A DNA stretch of 64,000 nucleotides from the NCBI GenBank assembly GCA_021613335.1, contig JAJTWR010000260.1, positions 752,001 through 816,000 on the forward strand. Reading direction: 5' to 3'. The position numbers were made by a program, and so were the translations under genes. Source of the stretch: Whitmania pigra. Lineage: Eukaryota; Annelida; Clitellata; Hirudinida; Haemopidae. How positions within the stretch are numbered: position 1 is the stretch's first letter; each line of letters begins with the position of its first letter. The notes beneath the pieces were generated by a model. That model searched no databases, had not been told where the DNA came from, and saw only the letters and a list, made by a program, of their open reading frames with translations. This document shows positions 40,611-51,939 of the stretch, piece by piece.

Positions 40611-41145
40611 TGTGAAAAGTAGGGGTCCCAGGACGGAGCCCTGTGGAACTCCAGCAAGGAGATCAACAGAAGAGGAAGTATGGCAGCCCAGCTTGACGTA
40701 TTGGGATCTGTTGGAGAGGTAAGATTGGAGCCAAGAAAGTGCGAGGCCTTCGATGCCGAAGTCGGAGTGGAGTCTGTCTAACAATATGATATGGTTGATG
40801 GTGTCGAAGGCTGCCGATAGGTCTAGACCAACCATAACGGCGCAGTTACGATTTCCACAAATGTGAGATATATTGTTGAAAATATGGGAAAGAGCGGTTT
40901 CTGTGGAGAAACCAGGTCTATAGGCGGATTGTAATAGAGAGAAGTTAGAGGACTTAGTAATATGGGGACTGACTCTAGAAAGGGTGAGCCTTTCTAGTAG
41001 TTTTGATATAGTGGAGAGGTTGGAGATTGGTCTGTAATTAGACGGGGAGCTAGGGTCGAGGCCTGGCTTTTTTAGCAAGGGGAGTACCTGCGCTCTTGAA
41101 GATGGAAGGGAAGACACCGGAGCTAAAGGAAATGTTAGCGAGTTT

Positions 41146-41163
41146 GGGTTAGGGTTAGGGTTA
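41146..41163 (+). repeat. Three telomere-type GGGTTA units at the LINE deletion junction
   Basis: Three perfect GGGTTA repeats lie exactly between the LINE endonuclease segment and the reverse transcriptase segment, where coding sequence is missing. Confidence 0.85.
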
Positions 41164-41453
41164 CCTTAGATGATGGCGTGATGAGAAGATCGAGTATGTG
41201 GCCATGGGTGTGGGTTGGGGCGGCGACATGCTGTGTGAGTCCGTGAGACTCGATTGATTCCTCCAGGAGGTGGTGAGTCCTTGTCCCTGTGCCAGGTGCG
41301 TTGAAGTCGCCGCAGATGACGAAGGGGATGTCGTGGTGTGATGAGATGAAGTCGATATGTTCTTCGAAAGCGGTTAGGAATGAAAGCGTGACGGGTCCAG
41401 GAGGGCGATAGATGGATGAGATTATGAATGAGTTCGCTCAAATACTCTCTCTA

Positions 41454-44400
41454 ATAAACTTCCGTTTTGGAACGGACTAGAATTGCAAGAAACCGACGTA
41501 GAGTCAGCACTGGAAGATGCCGGAAATTATTTGGTTGTTACTAATGTTGTTGGGAAATCTAAGAAAGCTTGTAAGCTTGGCGTTCTACTGATGAACAAGC
41601 ATCTTGATAGCGTAAGCTATAATAAACAAATATTTGTGGATAGAATTTAAAATATTCTATTATTTATTTTCTGTCATTAGTATAGCAAAAATATATGCCT
41701 TGCACATAACCTTTCTGCATTTACCTTTGATTGATTTTTATTTTGGTTTGGAAAAATTGCAACATTAATCTTGGATCCCTCCCTGTGAGTTTGCATTGAT
41801 TCTACAATATAAATGAAGTCACAATCTTATTCCTTGCGATTGAATGCAATTGTTTTATAAAGGTACAAATGCATCACAAAGAAATAACTTATTTACAGGT
41901 TTATGTTGTGGTTTTGAGCACACCTTACATCAACAATGACATTTATAATGAGATGCTAAAAGTGTCAAATGTTTTGGCTTCCGGCAAACTTATTTGTTGT
42001 CATATTGAGGATGCTGATCCTGATTATGTATTGGTTAGAAAATCAAAATAGTTTGTTGATCATTTATTTATTTCAAATACTTTTTGTTGTGGTGAGGAAC
42101 CAATGAGAGTGGAGCGCACCATGAACACAATGGAACATGTTCTATAAATAGCCTTGAGCTATCGCTCACTCTCTCTGTGCGCCCGCATGGCCTAACGGTT
42201 AGGGCTGCGCCTCTCGCGATGGCAGCACGGGGTTCAAGCCCCGCTGCGTGTGCACCGTCCTAATCATCTAGCTATGCAACGGACGTTAATAAAACATCTC
42301 TCGCTCACTCTCTCTCTCATGTAGTGACCGTGTGTAGTTGTTGTTTACTTGTGAATAAACCGTTACGTTAAACCTTGCCTTTCTTCGGGATCTCGGAGAT
42401 ATAACACTTTTGTTCTCCAGTAATTTGATTAAACATTAATGAAATTGTGTAGAAAGATAATAAGAAATCAAATTAATTTTAAGAAATGCTGTGAAAGCGC
42501 ACCAAGGAATGGAATACAAAACATCAGATTTTTTATATGTGGCAGCAATCAAATTGATCAACAACAGGGATTTCAACATTTTGAAAAAATGATAGGCAAG
42601 GTAAATTATGTTGAAGAGTCATCTTTCTGATTGTTGTATCTGCGCTATGCACTTGGCACCTTGAAAATTGACTATTACTATATTATTTATATGCAGCTGT
42701 CAGATGAAAATAGTCAAGATAAACTGAGAGGCTACATCAATAACTCACAATTTTATGTGGTTGATTATGGTGTGCAGAACATGACAGATAAATGTGAGCG
42801 TTTTTGCAAGATTTAGTTATGCATTTAATTCGTATACAACTTTTTCAGCCTTTGTGAGCTTCTTGGATGGCAGCCTTAATACAGGCTAACCAGCATTTAA
42901 GAAATTTGCTGGGAGATTCATGTCAGGAAGTTCATTGGATGACAATTTTAAGGTTTGTTCTATCTCAATACAGAGACATTGTCTTTATTTACTCTCAACA
43001 GATAAGCATGCAAGTTATGAAACATTATTAACTGCAGGCTATTATGCAAGCCACAAAGAAAGCCAAACAATGGGAGAATGTTAGTTATTTAATTTTTATT
43101 GAGTTTTAATACCTGAACTAAGACTATTTAATTATTTAGGTATCCAAACTCTGGTCTTTCTCTAGTCTTTCAGCATAAAATCACCGCTGCTCCTACTTGC
43201 TGCCTCTCACTTCATATTTCTCAGGATGCTCCTTCGATACTGTACACCCAGATCTAAAGCTAATGCCACAAGTTCTATCACAACTCCAGTACTTACCACT
43301 GAGTCACATCTCATGAGCAGATTCCGAGGAATTATTTAGACAATCTACCCTGGCCTAGGCTTTGAGACTCCATCACTTGAATTAGATGAAACTACTGGGA
43401 ATACGGTTACTTAATCTTTCTGGCGGTCTGTGGTGTAGTTCAGTTTGCTAGAGAATCTTACAACACATTTAGAAGAAAAAAAAGAACTGATAGCACTTAG
43501 CTGATGTCTTTGTGGCAAGTTAACAATGGCAATCAACAGGCATTCATTTCAGTTTGTTTAATATTGAGAACTGTTGCTCTTACTTAATGAGTATGAGTAT
43601 TATTGTTTAATAAAGCTTCCTTAATTGTTTCTAGTAGTATGAAAGAAGGGAGGGCAGGTCGTGTTTTTTAATGTTAATGTGTTGTATTTGCTGAACAGTC
43701 CGTGCCTCTTTAGACATTAGGTACTTTGAAGATAAGGTAAATAAATATCGTTGGGAGATCAGTTGACACGACCGAGCAAAAAAATTGGAAAATGAGCAGG
43801 TTAAGTGTATTGTTACAAAGCCTTTGACATTGGAGATGATCAGAATAAAAAAATCTGAGCCTAAATTGTAATTTTTAGTTGCCAGCAAATCCGCCAACAA
43901 ATTGAATAACATTTAAATTTAAAATATTATTTATTTTATTATTTGAATAATATTTATTATGGCCATTATGTTTCAAAGTTTAACAATGAAGACGCTGCTT
44001 CTTGAAGATAATTTGCTTGATACGAATCCACAAATGTATTCAAAATTTAGGAAAATTGCTTTCATTATTGTGAATTTATTTAAAACATTGTATTATCATA
44101 ATCTATTTAAAATGGTTTCATGTGAATCAGACTTTTGTATATCATTTATTTATTCAAAACAAAACAAGAAAAATAAGGTCCAATCAGAATCCAGGAAATG
44201 TTTCATCAAATGTTGCATCAAATCATTTCCATAATTTCTGAGTGGGCCAATAACTGTCTGGCCCTAAAGTTTTTGATGATCTCCATCTAAACACCAGAAA
44301 AGAACTCCTTTTCCAGATTCTGGCACTTGAGCAACTTAGATTAATTTTTTAAATTACTTTTTAGATCACATTAGAAATTATGCTCAAATAAATATTTATT

Positions 44401-44570
44401 TCAGCACACAGTGATATAAATCCAATCCATGTGCTGCTAACTGGAAGTGGAAACATATTAAAGTTGGTTGTGTCTAATCTTAGAGGACAAAGGGATGGCC
44501 ATGGAAGAATCATGCAGTCTTCAGAATGGATGGCTCTGGAATTGATAAAGAAGAAAAACTGGTGTGTAAT
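41454..44570 (+). pseudogene. Unrecognised multi-exon locus, probably broken
   Basis: Several exon-like segments with splice signals follow one another: about 41462-41610 (contains NYLVVTNVVGKSKKACKLGV), 41889-42030 (VYVVVLSTPYINNDIYNEML), 42451-42600 (NIRFFICGSNQIDQQQGF), 42696-42793 (LSDENSQDKLRGYINNSQFY), about 42850-42954 (FVSFLDGSLNTG, then an in-frame TAA, then PAFKKFAGRF and MSGSSLDDNF) and 44397-44565 (NPIHVLLTGSGNILKLVVSN then LRGQRDGHGRIMQSSEW). The pieces look protein-coding and have introns, which argues against a transposon. I do not recognise the family. The in-frame stop and the LINE abutting the 5' side suggest a decayed or truncated gene; a wrong exon boundary around the stop is the alternative. 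Confidence 0.4.
42177..42300 (+). mobile_element. Full-length tRNA-derived SINE
   Basis: A 15-bp exact duplication TCGCTCACTCTCTCT flanks the element (42162-42176 and 42301-42315). The head resembles a tRNA: an A box in TGGCCTAACGGTTAGG and a B box GGTTCAAGCCC, the internal RNA polymerase III promoter. The tail carries TCATCTAGCTATGCAACGGA, matching the 3' ends at 1875, 32090 and 36830. The anticodon arm does not fold properly, so this is a retroposon and not a working tRNA gene. It lies between exon-like segments of the unrecognised locus. Confidence 0.88.
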
Positions 44571-44639
44571 GATTTTGAGATTTATGTGCACTGATTGAAA
44601 TTATAATAAAAATCATAAATTACAGTTCAATCATCACAC

Positions 44640-45862
44640 CAGGAATCAATTTCACTAGTATACACTGCATTTTGTATCAAGAAGCCCTTTGTAGTAAAAG
44701 CGTACAGATGAAAGAGATGATGGATGTAGTAGTTAAAACAGTCAACTATATACGTTCTTGGGGGCTAAATCACAGGCAGTTCACGTCATTTCTTGCGGAT
44801 GTGGAATCTGAGTATGGTAAACTTATTTATCACACTGAAGTAAGATGGCTAAGTCGTGGAAATGTTTTGAGGTTTCTTTGCACTTAGACATGAAATCGCT
44901 TCATTCATGACAATGAAAAATAAGGCAGTTCCTTTACTGACTGATTCTACATTTTGATGCAACCTAACTGATATTATAGATCACTTGAATACACTGAACA
45001 TAAAGCCTCAAGGTAAACAACAGGTTATTACACAGATGTACGACAATGTGAAATCCTTCAGAGTTAAACTACGTTTATGGATGAAGCAACTTGGTGAGGG
45101 CAATTTGGCCCATTTCTCAACTCTGAATTCCTTAGGCAAAGTTGAACCCAAATGCTTGAAAGAATATGCAGATTTGATGTCTGTGTTACTTCAACAGTTT
45201 GATGTGCGTTTTGCAGACTTTAAGTTACTGGAGCCACAATTTCAACTTTTTTCGATGCTGTTTGCTGTAGAAATTGACACTGTTGCAGAATAATTGCAAA
45301 TGTAGTTGGTGGAACTCCAGTGTGATACTATCTTGAAGCAGAAATACACAGAAGTAGGGATTCCCGAATTCTACATGTTTCTTTCATGAGAAAGATTTCC
45401 AAGGTTACTCTCTACTACTGCAAGGATTCTTGCAATGTTTGACATTACATATGCATGTGAACAATTTTTCTCGTCCATGAAAGTTAACAAGTCTGTACTG
45501 AGGTCACAGCTCACTAATGAACATTTGCAAGCAACACTGAGATTGGTTTCTTCTCACAAAATCAAGCCTAATATTGATGCCCTTGGTGACTCAAAACGCT
45601 GCCAGGTGAGCAGTCAGTACAGAAAGTGACTGAAACCTAAGTTAACCAAATACAGATATGCCAAAAACGATACATATATTGACTACATTACATTTGTAAT
45701 AAATGGATTTTAGAAAGTTTGTAAAGCACTACGTTCTTATTTCGTTGTCTTGTTTATTTACTTTTTATCATTTTAAACAAGTTCTGGCTATGCGGCCCTC
45801 GAGGAACTTTAGAAGTCATCATTTGGCCCTCGGAGCAATTTGAGTTTGAGACCCATGCTATA
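44640..45862 (+). mobile_element. hAT transposase relic, GTF2IRD2/Charlie-like
   Basis: Plus-strand fragments in order: [40 protein letters not shown] and [14 protein letters not shown] (44672-44887), LNTLNIKPQGKQQVITQMYD (from 44976) and a C-terminal dimerisation part with ACEQFFSSMKVNKS (45435-45629). The EVRWLSRG and HLNTLN motifs are those of the hAT lineage that also gave GTF2IRD2. Frames are interrupted by several stops. The sequence near 45780-45862 (TGGCCCTCGGAGCAATTTGA, then GTTTGAGACCCATGC) looks like the right terminal region. Confidence 0.8.
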
Positions 45863-46194
45863 AAGAATATGGCCAATTTTCACTAATAGTTACCGATTAT
45901 ATAAAGATAAGATGAGGTTTTGACAGCCCCAAACAGGACTTGTTACCGAAGTACCTTATTATCACATTTTCTGAAAGGCCTTTTGAAGTTCTTCCCAATT
46001 ATATATATAAACATACTACACAAAATAGAGTAGAGCTCAGCGATATGCAAAAAGTGTAGATTACAAACACAACGGATGTTAGAAGATGGTGACTGACAAA
46101 GGACTGCAGATTTCCATGTCTGCCCAGATCAAAATTCTAGAGTGAACTTCTTTCTTTGAAGTTATAATTGTCATTGCTCTTCTGAACATATATT

Positions 46195-46345
46195 TGACCC
46201 CTGCACCTCCCTTATCCTCTCCCTTCAGCGCATTCAAAACAAGTTAGCTAAACTTGTTCTCCTTGATACTAATCTCAACAGCTCCGAGACCCTGATGCAA
46301 CTGCACTGGTTACCCATATACCATCTCATCATTTACAAAATGGCT
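46195..46345 (+). mobile_element. LINE fragment of the same family as 38383-41445
   Basis: CAGCGCATTCAAAACAAGTT encodes QRIQNKLAKLVL, and further on QLHWLPIYHLIIYKMA, aligning with QRIQNKLAKLVLLNPNLNSF and HWLPIHLRIIYKK of the larger LINE. It is a short isolated piece. Confidence 0.65.
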
Positions 46346-46394
46346 CACCTTCACACCAAGATGAAAAAAGAAAAAAAAACCTAATAAAAGGAAA

Positions 46395-47065
46395 ATGGTG
46401 GTAAGCATCTGCACAACTTGCCATTTCAAGTGGCGGAACAAGTTCAGGACCTTATCTATGAGGTACCTAGCGAGAGGGCATACACCATGCTCAAGGAGGC
46501 CATCTTACAATATATATACAAATATAAATTTTTAATTTTAAACTCTACATTATAATATAATTTAATGTCAGCAATTATACTTTTCAGATACACCTTTTTC
46601 CCTTTAGTCCAGCATAGACATTTCAATCTTTTTGTTGTCAATATAGTTTCAGAAAATTTCTTTTTGGACAATCCTTTAGGGATAAGGTCCAACAACACAG
46701 AAATGTTAAAGAAATTCCAAAATTTCTTGACAATCATAAAGCAAGCCTTGAAGGACATATCCAGTTATTCAGTTGGTAAACTTCCACCAATGAGGTAATG
46801 AGAATGATGCTCACAGCTGCATCATCTACATTTGTATGTTCATGGACAAGACTGGACAAGGAATCATTGATGATGATTTTGATTAGCATATGCTGAGAGA
46901 ATTTATGGATAACATACTCCAAAAATCTGAACATTCAACCACTGTATGCTTGTATTGCAGAAGACCAGGACACCACCTGGGTGCAATGTTACAATTGCCA
47001 GCAATAGGTGCACATAAAATGCATCAAAATTGTTAACTTACAAGGAGTGAACTGCAGAAGAATTT
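46395..47065 (+). repeat. Composite retroelement-like repeat, copy A (deleted form)
   Basis: It starts with about 100 bp matching the gag-like segment at 47755-47875 (GCACAACTTGCCATTTCAA), then jumps to a module that also occurs at 48600-49145. That module can encode SENFFLDNPLGIRSNNTEML and KKFQNFLTIIKQALKDISSY. In this copy the module begins after TTTTCAG and ends AG-GTAATG, so it looks like an exon, but its presence in both copies beside gag-like sequence suggests that it belongs to the mobile unit. Confidence 0.55.
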
Positions 47066-47611
47066 CCATGTATTTTTTTTTGTAAAAAGACCTTCCCTTA
47101 TGATTATCATTTCTAGATATCAAAAGCAATTGTTGAGAGCTCCTTCAGAAATTTAAAGAAAGAATGGATGGAAACAAGAATTACGTGAAGGCTGGGCACT
47201 TTGCAGAGTTAAGAAAAGAGTGGTTGGTTTGTGCAAAAAGGTGGCCATTCACACCAATATGAAGAGAAAAGAACCCCCAAGAAAAAGAAAATGAGAGTAA
47301 GTGTATGGGAGCAAGTCTCCTCAAGGAAGCCAAGGTACACCAACAGTGAAGCGAGTGCAAAAGCATTGAATGCTGGGAAATAAGTGACATTCAGCTCACT
47401 TAGAGTTGGAAACATAGTTTTATGTCCATATGGCTTGCCAGTTGACCTGACTTATTATGATGTACCTTTCCACCATGGTATAATAGTCACCCAAAAAAGC
47501 AACTGCTCCTTGAGACTGGAGGATTTATTACTCTGGCCAACAATACTTGGCTATCAACATTTGCGGTAGATTACATCAATGTAATTGCCAACGATTTGAA
47601 GCAGACAGTCT

Positions 47612-48310
47612 ATGTTGACATCCGATGAGGCAAGGTCTCAGACAAGTGTGAACACCGTCAACATCCAGTTGCCGCCCTTCTTCATGGCGAACCCGAAGCT
47701 GTGGTTCGCCTACATCAAGGCGTTGTTCCAATATACAATGCCTGAAGGACAAAATGCAATGATAAGCAAACATGGTGCACAACTTGCCATTTCAATTGAC
47801 AAAGCAAGTTCAGGCCCTCATCTATGAGGCACCTAGCAAAAGACCATGCACCATGCTCAAGGAGGCCATCTTACAATGTTGTGGGCAGTTGCAGCAGGCT
47901 AGACTAAGGAGTCTCTTCTGCAAAGTGCATCTCAAGAGACTCCTCCCAGTCAGCTCCTGAGGCACATGAAGTTGCCGATGGGTGACAGTGCAATGCACGA
48001 GGCGATCCTCCTGCAGCTGTGGTACAACAAACTGCCATCACACGTCCAGTCCACACTTGTGACCGCATATGAAGAGACCCTCCCTCAACAGTCCATCCTG
48101 GCAGACCAGTTCATGAACACCTACACAGACCCCATGTTGTTGCAAATAACGACAGCCTCCAGGCAAGGACAGTACCAGGACCTTACTCTTAAAAATATCA
48201 GTGACCATCTGGCCAGATTGAAGACGACCCTAGGGGAGCCCAAGCAACACAGGAGGCCCCGCAGCAGGAGCAGTTTTCAGTCAATACATCAGGCATGCTG
48301 GTATTATAAA
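47612..48310 (+). mobile_element. Ty3/gypsy-type retrotransposon gag relic
   Basis: Plus-strand fragments in three frames resemble retrotransposon capsid (gag) sequence: NIQLPPFFMANPKLWFAYIK near the start, then VQALIYEAPSKRPCTMLKEA, and from 47966 LWYNKLPSHVQSTLV and DQFMNTYTDPML, ending in an Arg-rich stretch. Frameshifts separate them. No protease, polymerase, integrase or long terminal repeats were recognised nearby, so this is an isolated dead piece. Confidence 0.6.
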
Positions 48311-48584
48311 TAAAAGACAGTGCATATATAAAAGGTCTCCTACCACACTTGTTTATTTTCTAGGTTATATAAGATGCAACAATTGTTGCCAATGAGAAGC
48401 CAAGAAGTTATGTTGTAGTAAGAAGTGCTGTTTTTAATGATCTGAAATACCACTGAGGTTGATTTCTATCTTGACAAAAGATGCTGAATATTATATAATA
48501 AAATTACAAAAATTAATAAATAATTTCCTACACGATTGGAACCTTGAGAAGTTGTGGGGGCAAAGTTCAGCATCCCACAACACT

Positions 48585-49145
48585 CAAAAAACAATATATA
48601 TATGTATATATATATTTAAACTTTACATTACAATATAATTTAACGTCTGCAATTCTACTTTTCAGATACACTTTTCTCCCTTTAGTCCAGCATAGACATT
48701 TCATTCTTTTTGTTGTCAATACAGTTTCAGAAAATTTCTTTTTGGACAATTCTTTAGGGATAATGTCCAACAACAAAGAAATGTTAAAGAAATTCCAAAA
48801 TTTCTTGACAATCATAAAGCAAGCCTTGAAGGACATATCCAGTTATTCAGTTGGCAAACTTCCACCAATGGGGCAACAGAATGATGCTCACAGCTGCATC
48901 ACCTACATTTGTAAGTTCATGGACAAGACTGGACAAGGAAGAAGACATTGATGATGATTTTGATTAGCATATGCTGAGAGAATTTATAGATAACATACTC
49001 CAAACATCTGAACATTGTATTGCGGAAGTCCGGGACACCACCTGGGTGCAATGTTACAATTGCCAGCAATAGGTGCATATAAAATGCATCAAAATTGTTA
49101 GAACCTACAAGGAGTGAACTGCAGAAGAATTTCTATGTATTTTTT
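48585..49145 (+). repeat. Composite retroelement-like repeat, copy B
   Basis: About 90% similar to 46500-47065 (offset near 2,078 bp) by eye. The exon-like module encodes SENFFLDNSLGIMSNNKEML; the donor seen in copy A is changed here (ATGGGGCAACAG). It directly follows the gag-like relic, as in copy A but without its internal deletion. Confidence 0.55.
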
Positions 49146-49199
49146 TTTATAAAAAAGCAAATTGCAAATAAATGAGCTTATATGTTGAGTTTTAGGATG

Positions 49200-49490
49200 A
49201 TATCGCAGCAATCCCATGTTTTACAAGTAACTTGAGCCACAATATATAACCACAGTGATTCAGTCGTTAATGAAATTTTGATACATGGAATTGTGCCATT
49301 ATATATCATATTGAAGATAAATGTCAGCACTAGACTGCTACATAGATATCGTAGCAATCCCATGTTTCACAATTCACTTAAGCCATGAGATATAACTGCA
49401 GTGCTTCGGTCCTTAGTGAAACTTTGAAGAGTGATATTTCAACTTTGGTACATAGAATTGTGCCATGTTATAAGATGATATATACCAAAA
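49200..49490. repeat. Diverged tandem dimer, period about 146 bp
   Basis: ATATCG(C/T)AGCAATCCCATG starts at 49200 and again at 49346, followed in both by similar order of ACTT(G/A)AGCCA, CAGTG, TTAGTGAAA-like and GAATTGTGCCAT sequence. It is a two-unit remnant of a satellite-like repeat or a local duplication. Confidence 0.5.
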
Positions 49491-50147
49491 TAGATTTCCA
49501 TGTTAAATATTTTAAATATTAAACAATGCTGAGACAATTCGTGACGTTAATAAAATAAAACGCGTACCAATGCTGCTCGCTGTATTTTTCTCGGAGGAAT
49601 CATCGCTGCAGGACCCATTAAAGAAATGAGAAAATCGCTACTACAATGCAAAAACCAATCGGCTACCGGAATGTGATTCCTGATGGCCAAAGAGCATCTA
49701 ATAAAGTGGAAAATATTAAATAAATTTTAGTACAAAATTAATTTGTATAAATTTAGGTTATATATTTTTATAATTATAAGTTTAAAAAAGTTATCATAAC
49801 AAGTCAATAGCACCACTTTCAGGAGAGTCGTTTGAAAAAAGCCATTGTTAAAATATAGCTAGCCGGTTAAAATTTTCACGGCTTGAACTCCAAACTGAAC
49901 TCATCAAAATTAAAACATTCAGCAATATTTCCATATATCACCTATTGTATACTATAAAAAGTCACCTCTCCCGTCCTGGTATCATCTTATTGTAAAATAT
50001 GGCAGCATGGGTAATTTACGTCATAACAATATGCAGTTAATTTAATATTTTATAGGAAAATAGACTCATCGGAGAATCTTTAAATTAAATTATTACCCCA
50101 ACCCTAACCCATTAAAACCCCCAACACTAAAACCCACCGCAAAGGCA
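49491..50147. other. Intergenic, nothing recognised
   Basis: AT-rich sequence without a supportable gene. A CCCTAACCC stretch near 50097-50108 is too short to interpret. Confidence 0.35.
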
Positions 50148-50235
50148 CACGCATGGATAAACGATTAAGACTGGAACCGAACTCCCGCTGCCACCACGCA
50201 AGGCGAATCTTTAACCGATTAGTTAGGTAGTAGTA
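50148..50235 (-). mobile_element. Degenerate tRNA-like SINE head
   Basis: The minus strand carries CTAATCGGTTAAAGATTCGCC (A-box-like), GTGGTGGCAGCGGGAGTTCG and GGTTCCAGTC (B-box-like), with the order and spacing of the SINE head at 42177. The match is diverged and no duplication or tail was found. Confidence 0.35.
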
Positions 50236-50507
50236 TGCATGCCCAAGTAGACTCTCCAGCCTTGGTAAAACAATGTCTTCGACATTAATGTACTTGCATA
50301 TCTAGCTAAACCAGAAACAATTTTTTTTTAATTTACAACCAAATATTTAAAAAAAAATCTAAATACGGCACTGACTCACAAAGAATACAGACAAGAAAAT
50401 GCAGATTTTGATATCCATGCATTTGTAATCTGTTTTGTTGTAATGACATATCATTTGTTACTGTTACTGAAAATTCATTCAATATGCAGTAAAAAAAAAA
50501 GCAAACA

Positions 50508-51480
50508 CAGTGGAACCCACTTAGCTCGACCTCGTTTAACTCGCCAACATTTAACAACTATTAACGATGCTTTTGAAGTGGAACCATCAAATTGGCTCTT
50601 TGTCTTATCATTTTCTCATCGATTATGTCCAGGCTTTTATGAAGCCGAAAGCTAATATCTCGAATAAATAATGGTGAAATACTCCACTTTCATCAGTTAT
50701 ATCGACCGCTTGACTAATCGCCGACTTTGAAGTGGAACCGCCAACTTCCCATGTTGTTGTAGCATTTTCTCATCCGTTAGGTTGGTTCTTTTATTTCGCC
50801 GAACCCAATTAACCCAATAGCTATTCTAGCTATTCTGTTTATTTTTTTCGTTCTAAAAATGTCTGGAAGTGTTAAGAGAAAACTGGTCCATATCAGTCTA
50901 TAGAAAGAAATTATGAAATCATACTGTAACTAAAAAAGGAACCAGCAGCCCTTAGTCGTCAGCATGGCAATCCAGCAAACACCATGTCAGGATGGAACAA
51001 GAAGGCCGACAAGATAATGCAAATGTACGAGATCATTGATCCAGCAAGAAAAACACTTAGAATGGTTGAGCACAAATATGTCGACGATGCTTCAATGGCT
51101 TACAAATTATGGAGTAGCACAACTTCATGTCAATTGTCCCTTCCTGATGGAGAAGGAGGACATCTTTGCTGTCAAGCTAGGACGTCCTGACTTTAAAGCA
51201 AGTCAGGGGTGGCTGGATCGTTTCAAAAAGAGGCACATCCATTGTCTTCGAAGGAATTTGTAGAGAGCGCTGAGGTTCAACAGGAGCAAGTGGATTCATG
51301 GCTCAACACTCAAATACGCACAATTTTGGATAACTATGTGAGTCGGAACATTTGCATGTACATTCTTATTTGTTAACGCACATTACTTACATAAGGAAAT
51401 TGCAAGCATATGTTAATATACAGTCGCCATATTGATTTTCGGTTATCTCGACGCTTTTTGCAAACCCCTAGGCGGCGACA
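50508..51480 (+). mobile_element. pogo/Tigger-like transposon remnant
   Basis: Starts CAGTGGAACCCACTTAGCTC. From 50862 the plus strand encodes MSGSVKRKLVHISL and, after frameshifts, GNPANTMSGWNKKADKIMQM, NYGVAQLHVNCPFLMEKED and LGRPDFKASQGWLDRFKKRH; the last is a clear CENP-B-type helix-turn-helix. The catalytic DDE domain is missing. The right side near 51440 contains an inverted CGTCGAGATAACCG motif. Confidence 0.78.
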
Positions 51481-51939
51481 TAATCGGGTATTACTAAAGG
51501 AACGCCATGCAACTCTAAGGCAGGCGCCAAGACAAAAAATAAACTGATTTTGTCTTTTTCTGCTAAAATAAAATGGAAAAAATTCTCACATGAGGTCAAA
51601 AATAAATTCTACAGATTAGTTAAAAACAGAGGATTTCCTTAGCTGGAACGGCTCCTAGACTATTGAACGAAAGAGACGATATAACGTAATATTTATAAGA
51701 TCCAATTCGTTATTTCGTCTACCACAATATTTAAATAATTTTTACATGACAAATACAAATTTGAACCGACGAATAAAAAATAATATATTTAAATTGTTCG
51801 CCAGAGTTTTAGAATTTGTGCTTCGTTCACCAGTATTGTAAAATCGGTGGGGCTACGTATTTGTAGTAATATTTCAAATATTATATTTGTAAGATTGATT
51901 GATTGACTGGTTGGTTGGTTGGTTTTGTTGGCTAGACAT

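Larger units (their letters stand above)
38383..41445 (-). mobile_element. CR1/L2-like LINE, 5'-truncated, internally deleted and split by a hAT element
   Basis: Read on the minus strand. Endonuclease part (41440-41164): SSIYRPPGPV, FVICGDFNAPG and HILDLLIT. Reverse transcriptase part 1 (41117-40615): YRPISNLSTISKLLERL, GLDLSAAFDTINH and GVPQGSVLGPLLFT. Part 2 (39300-38419): the YADD catalytic box, then HWLPIHLRIIYKKSLLTYRT and WNSLPPIIRSQPMLELFKRQ. The 3' end has AATAAA and a short ATT-rich tail near 38383. The region normally between endonuclease and polymerase is missing. A 1,302-bp hAT insertion separates the two polymerase parts. Confidence 0.9.

Noticed and set aside
41166..41441. Separate minus-strand His/Arg-rich protein
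   Set aside because: It is the wrong frame of the LINE endonuclease, whose real frame contains FVICGDFNAPG.
42180..42260. Functional tRNA gene
   Set aside because: A and B boxes are present, but the anticodon arm does not fold normally, and target duplication plus the shared tail mark a SINE.
47612..48310. Integrated virus
   Set aside because: Only a gag-like relic was seen, with no envelope, polymerase or terminal repeats; a gypsy-type retrotransposon relic is enough to explain it.
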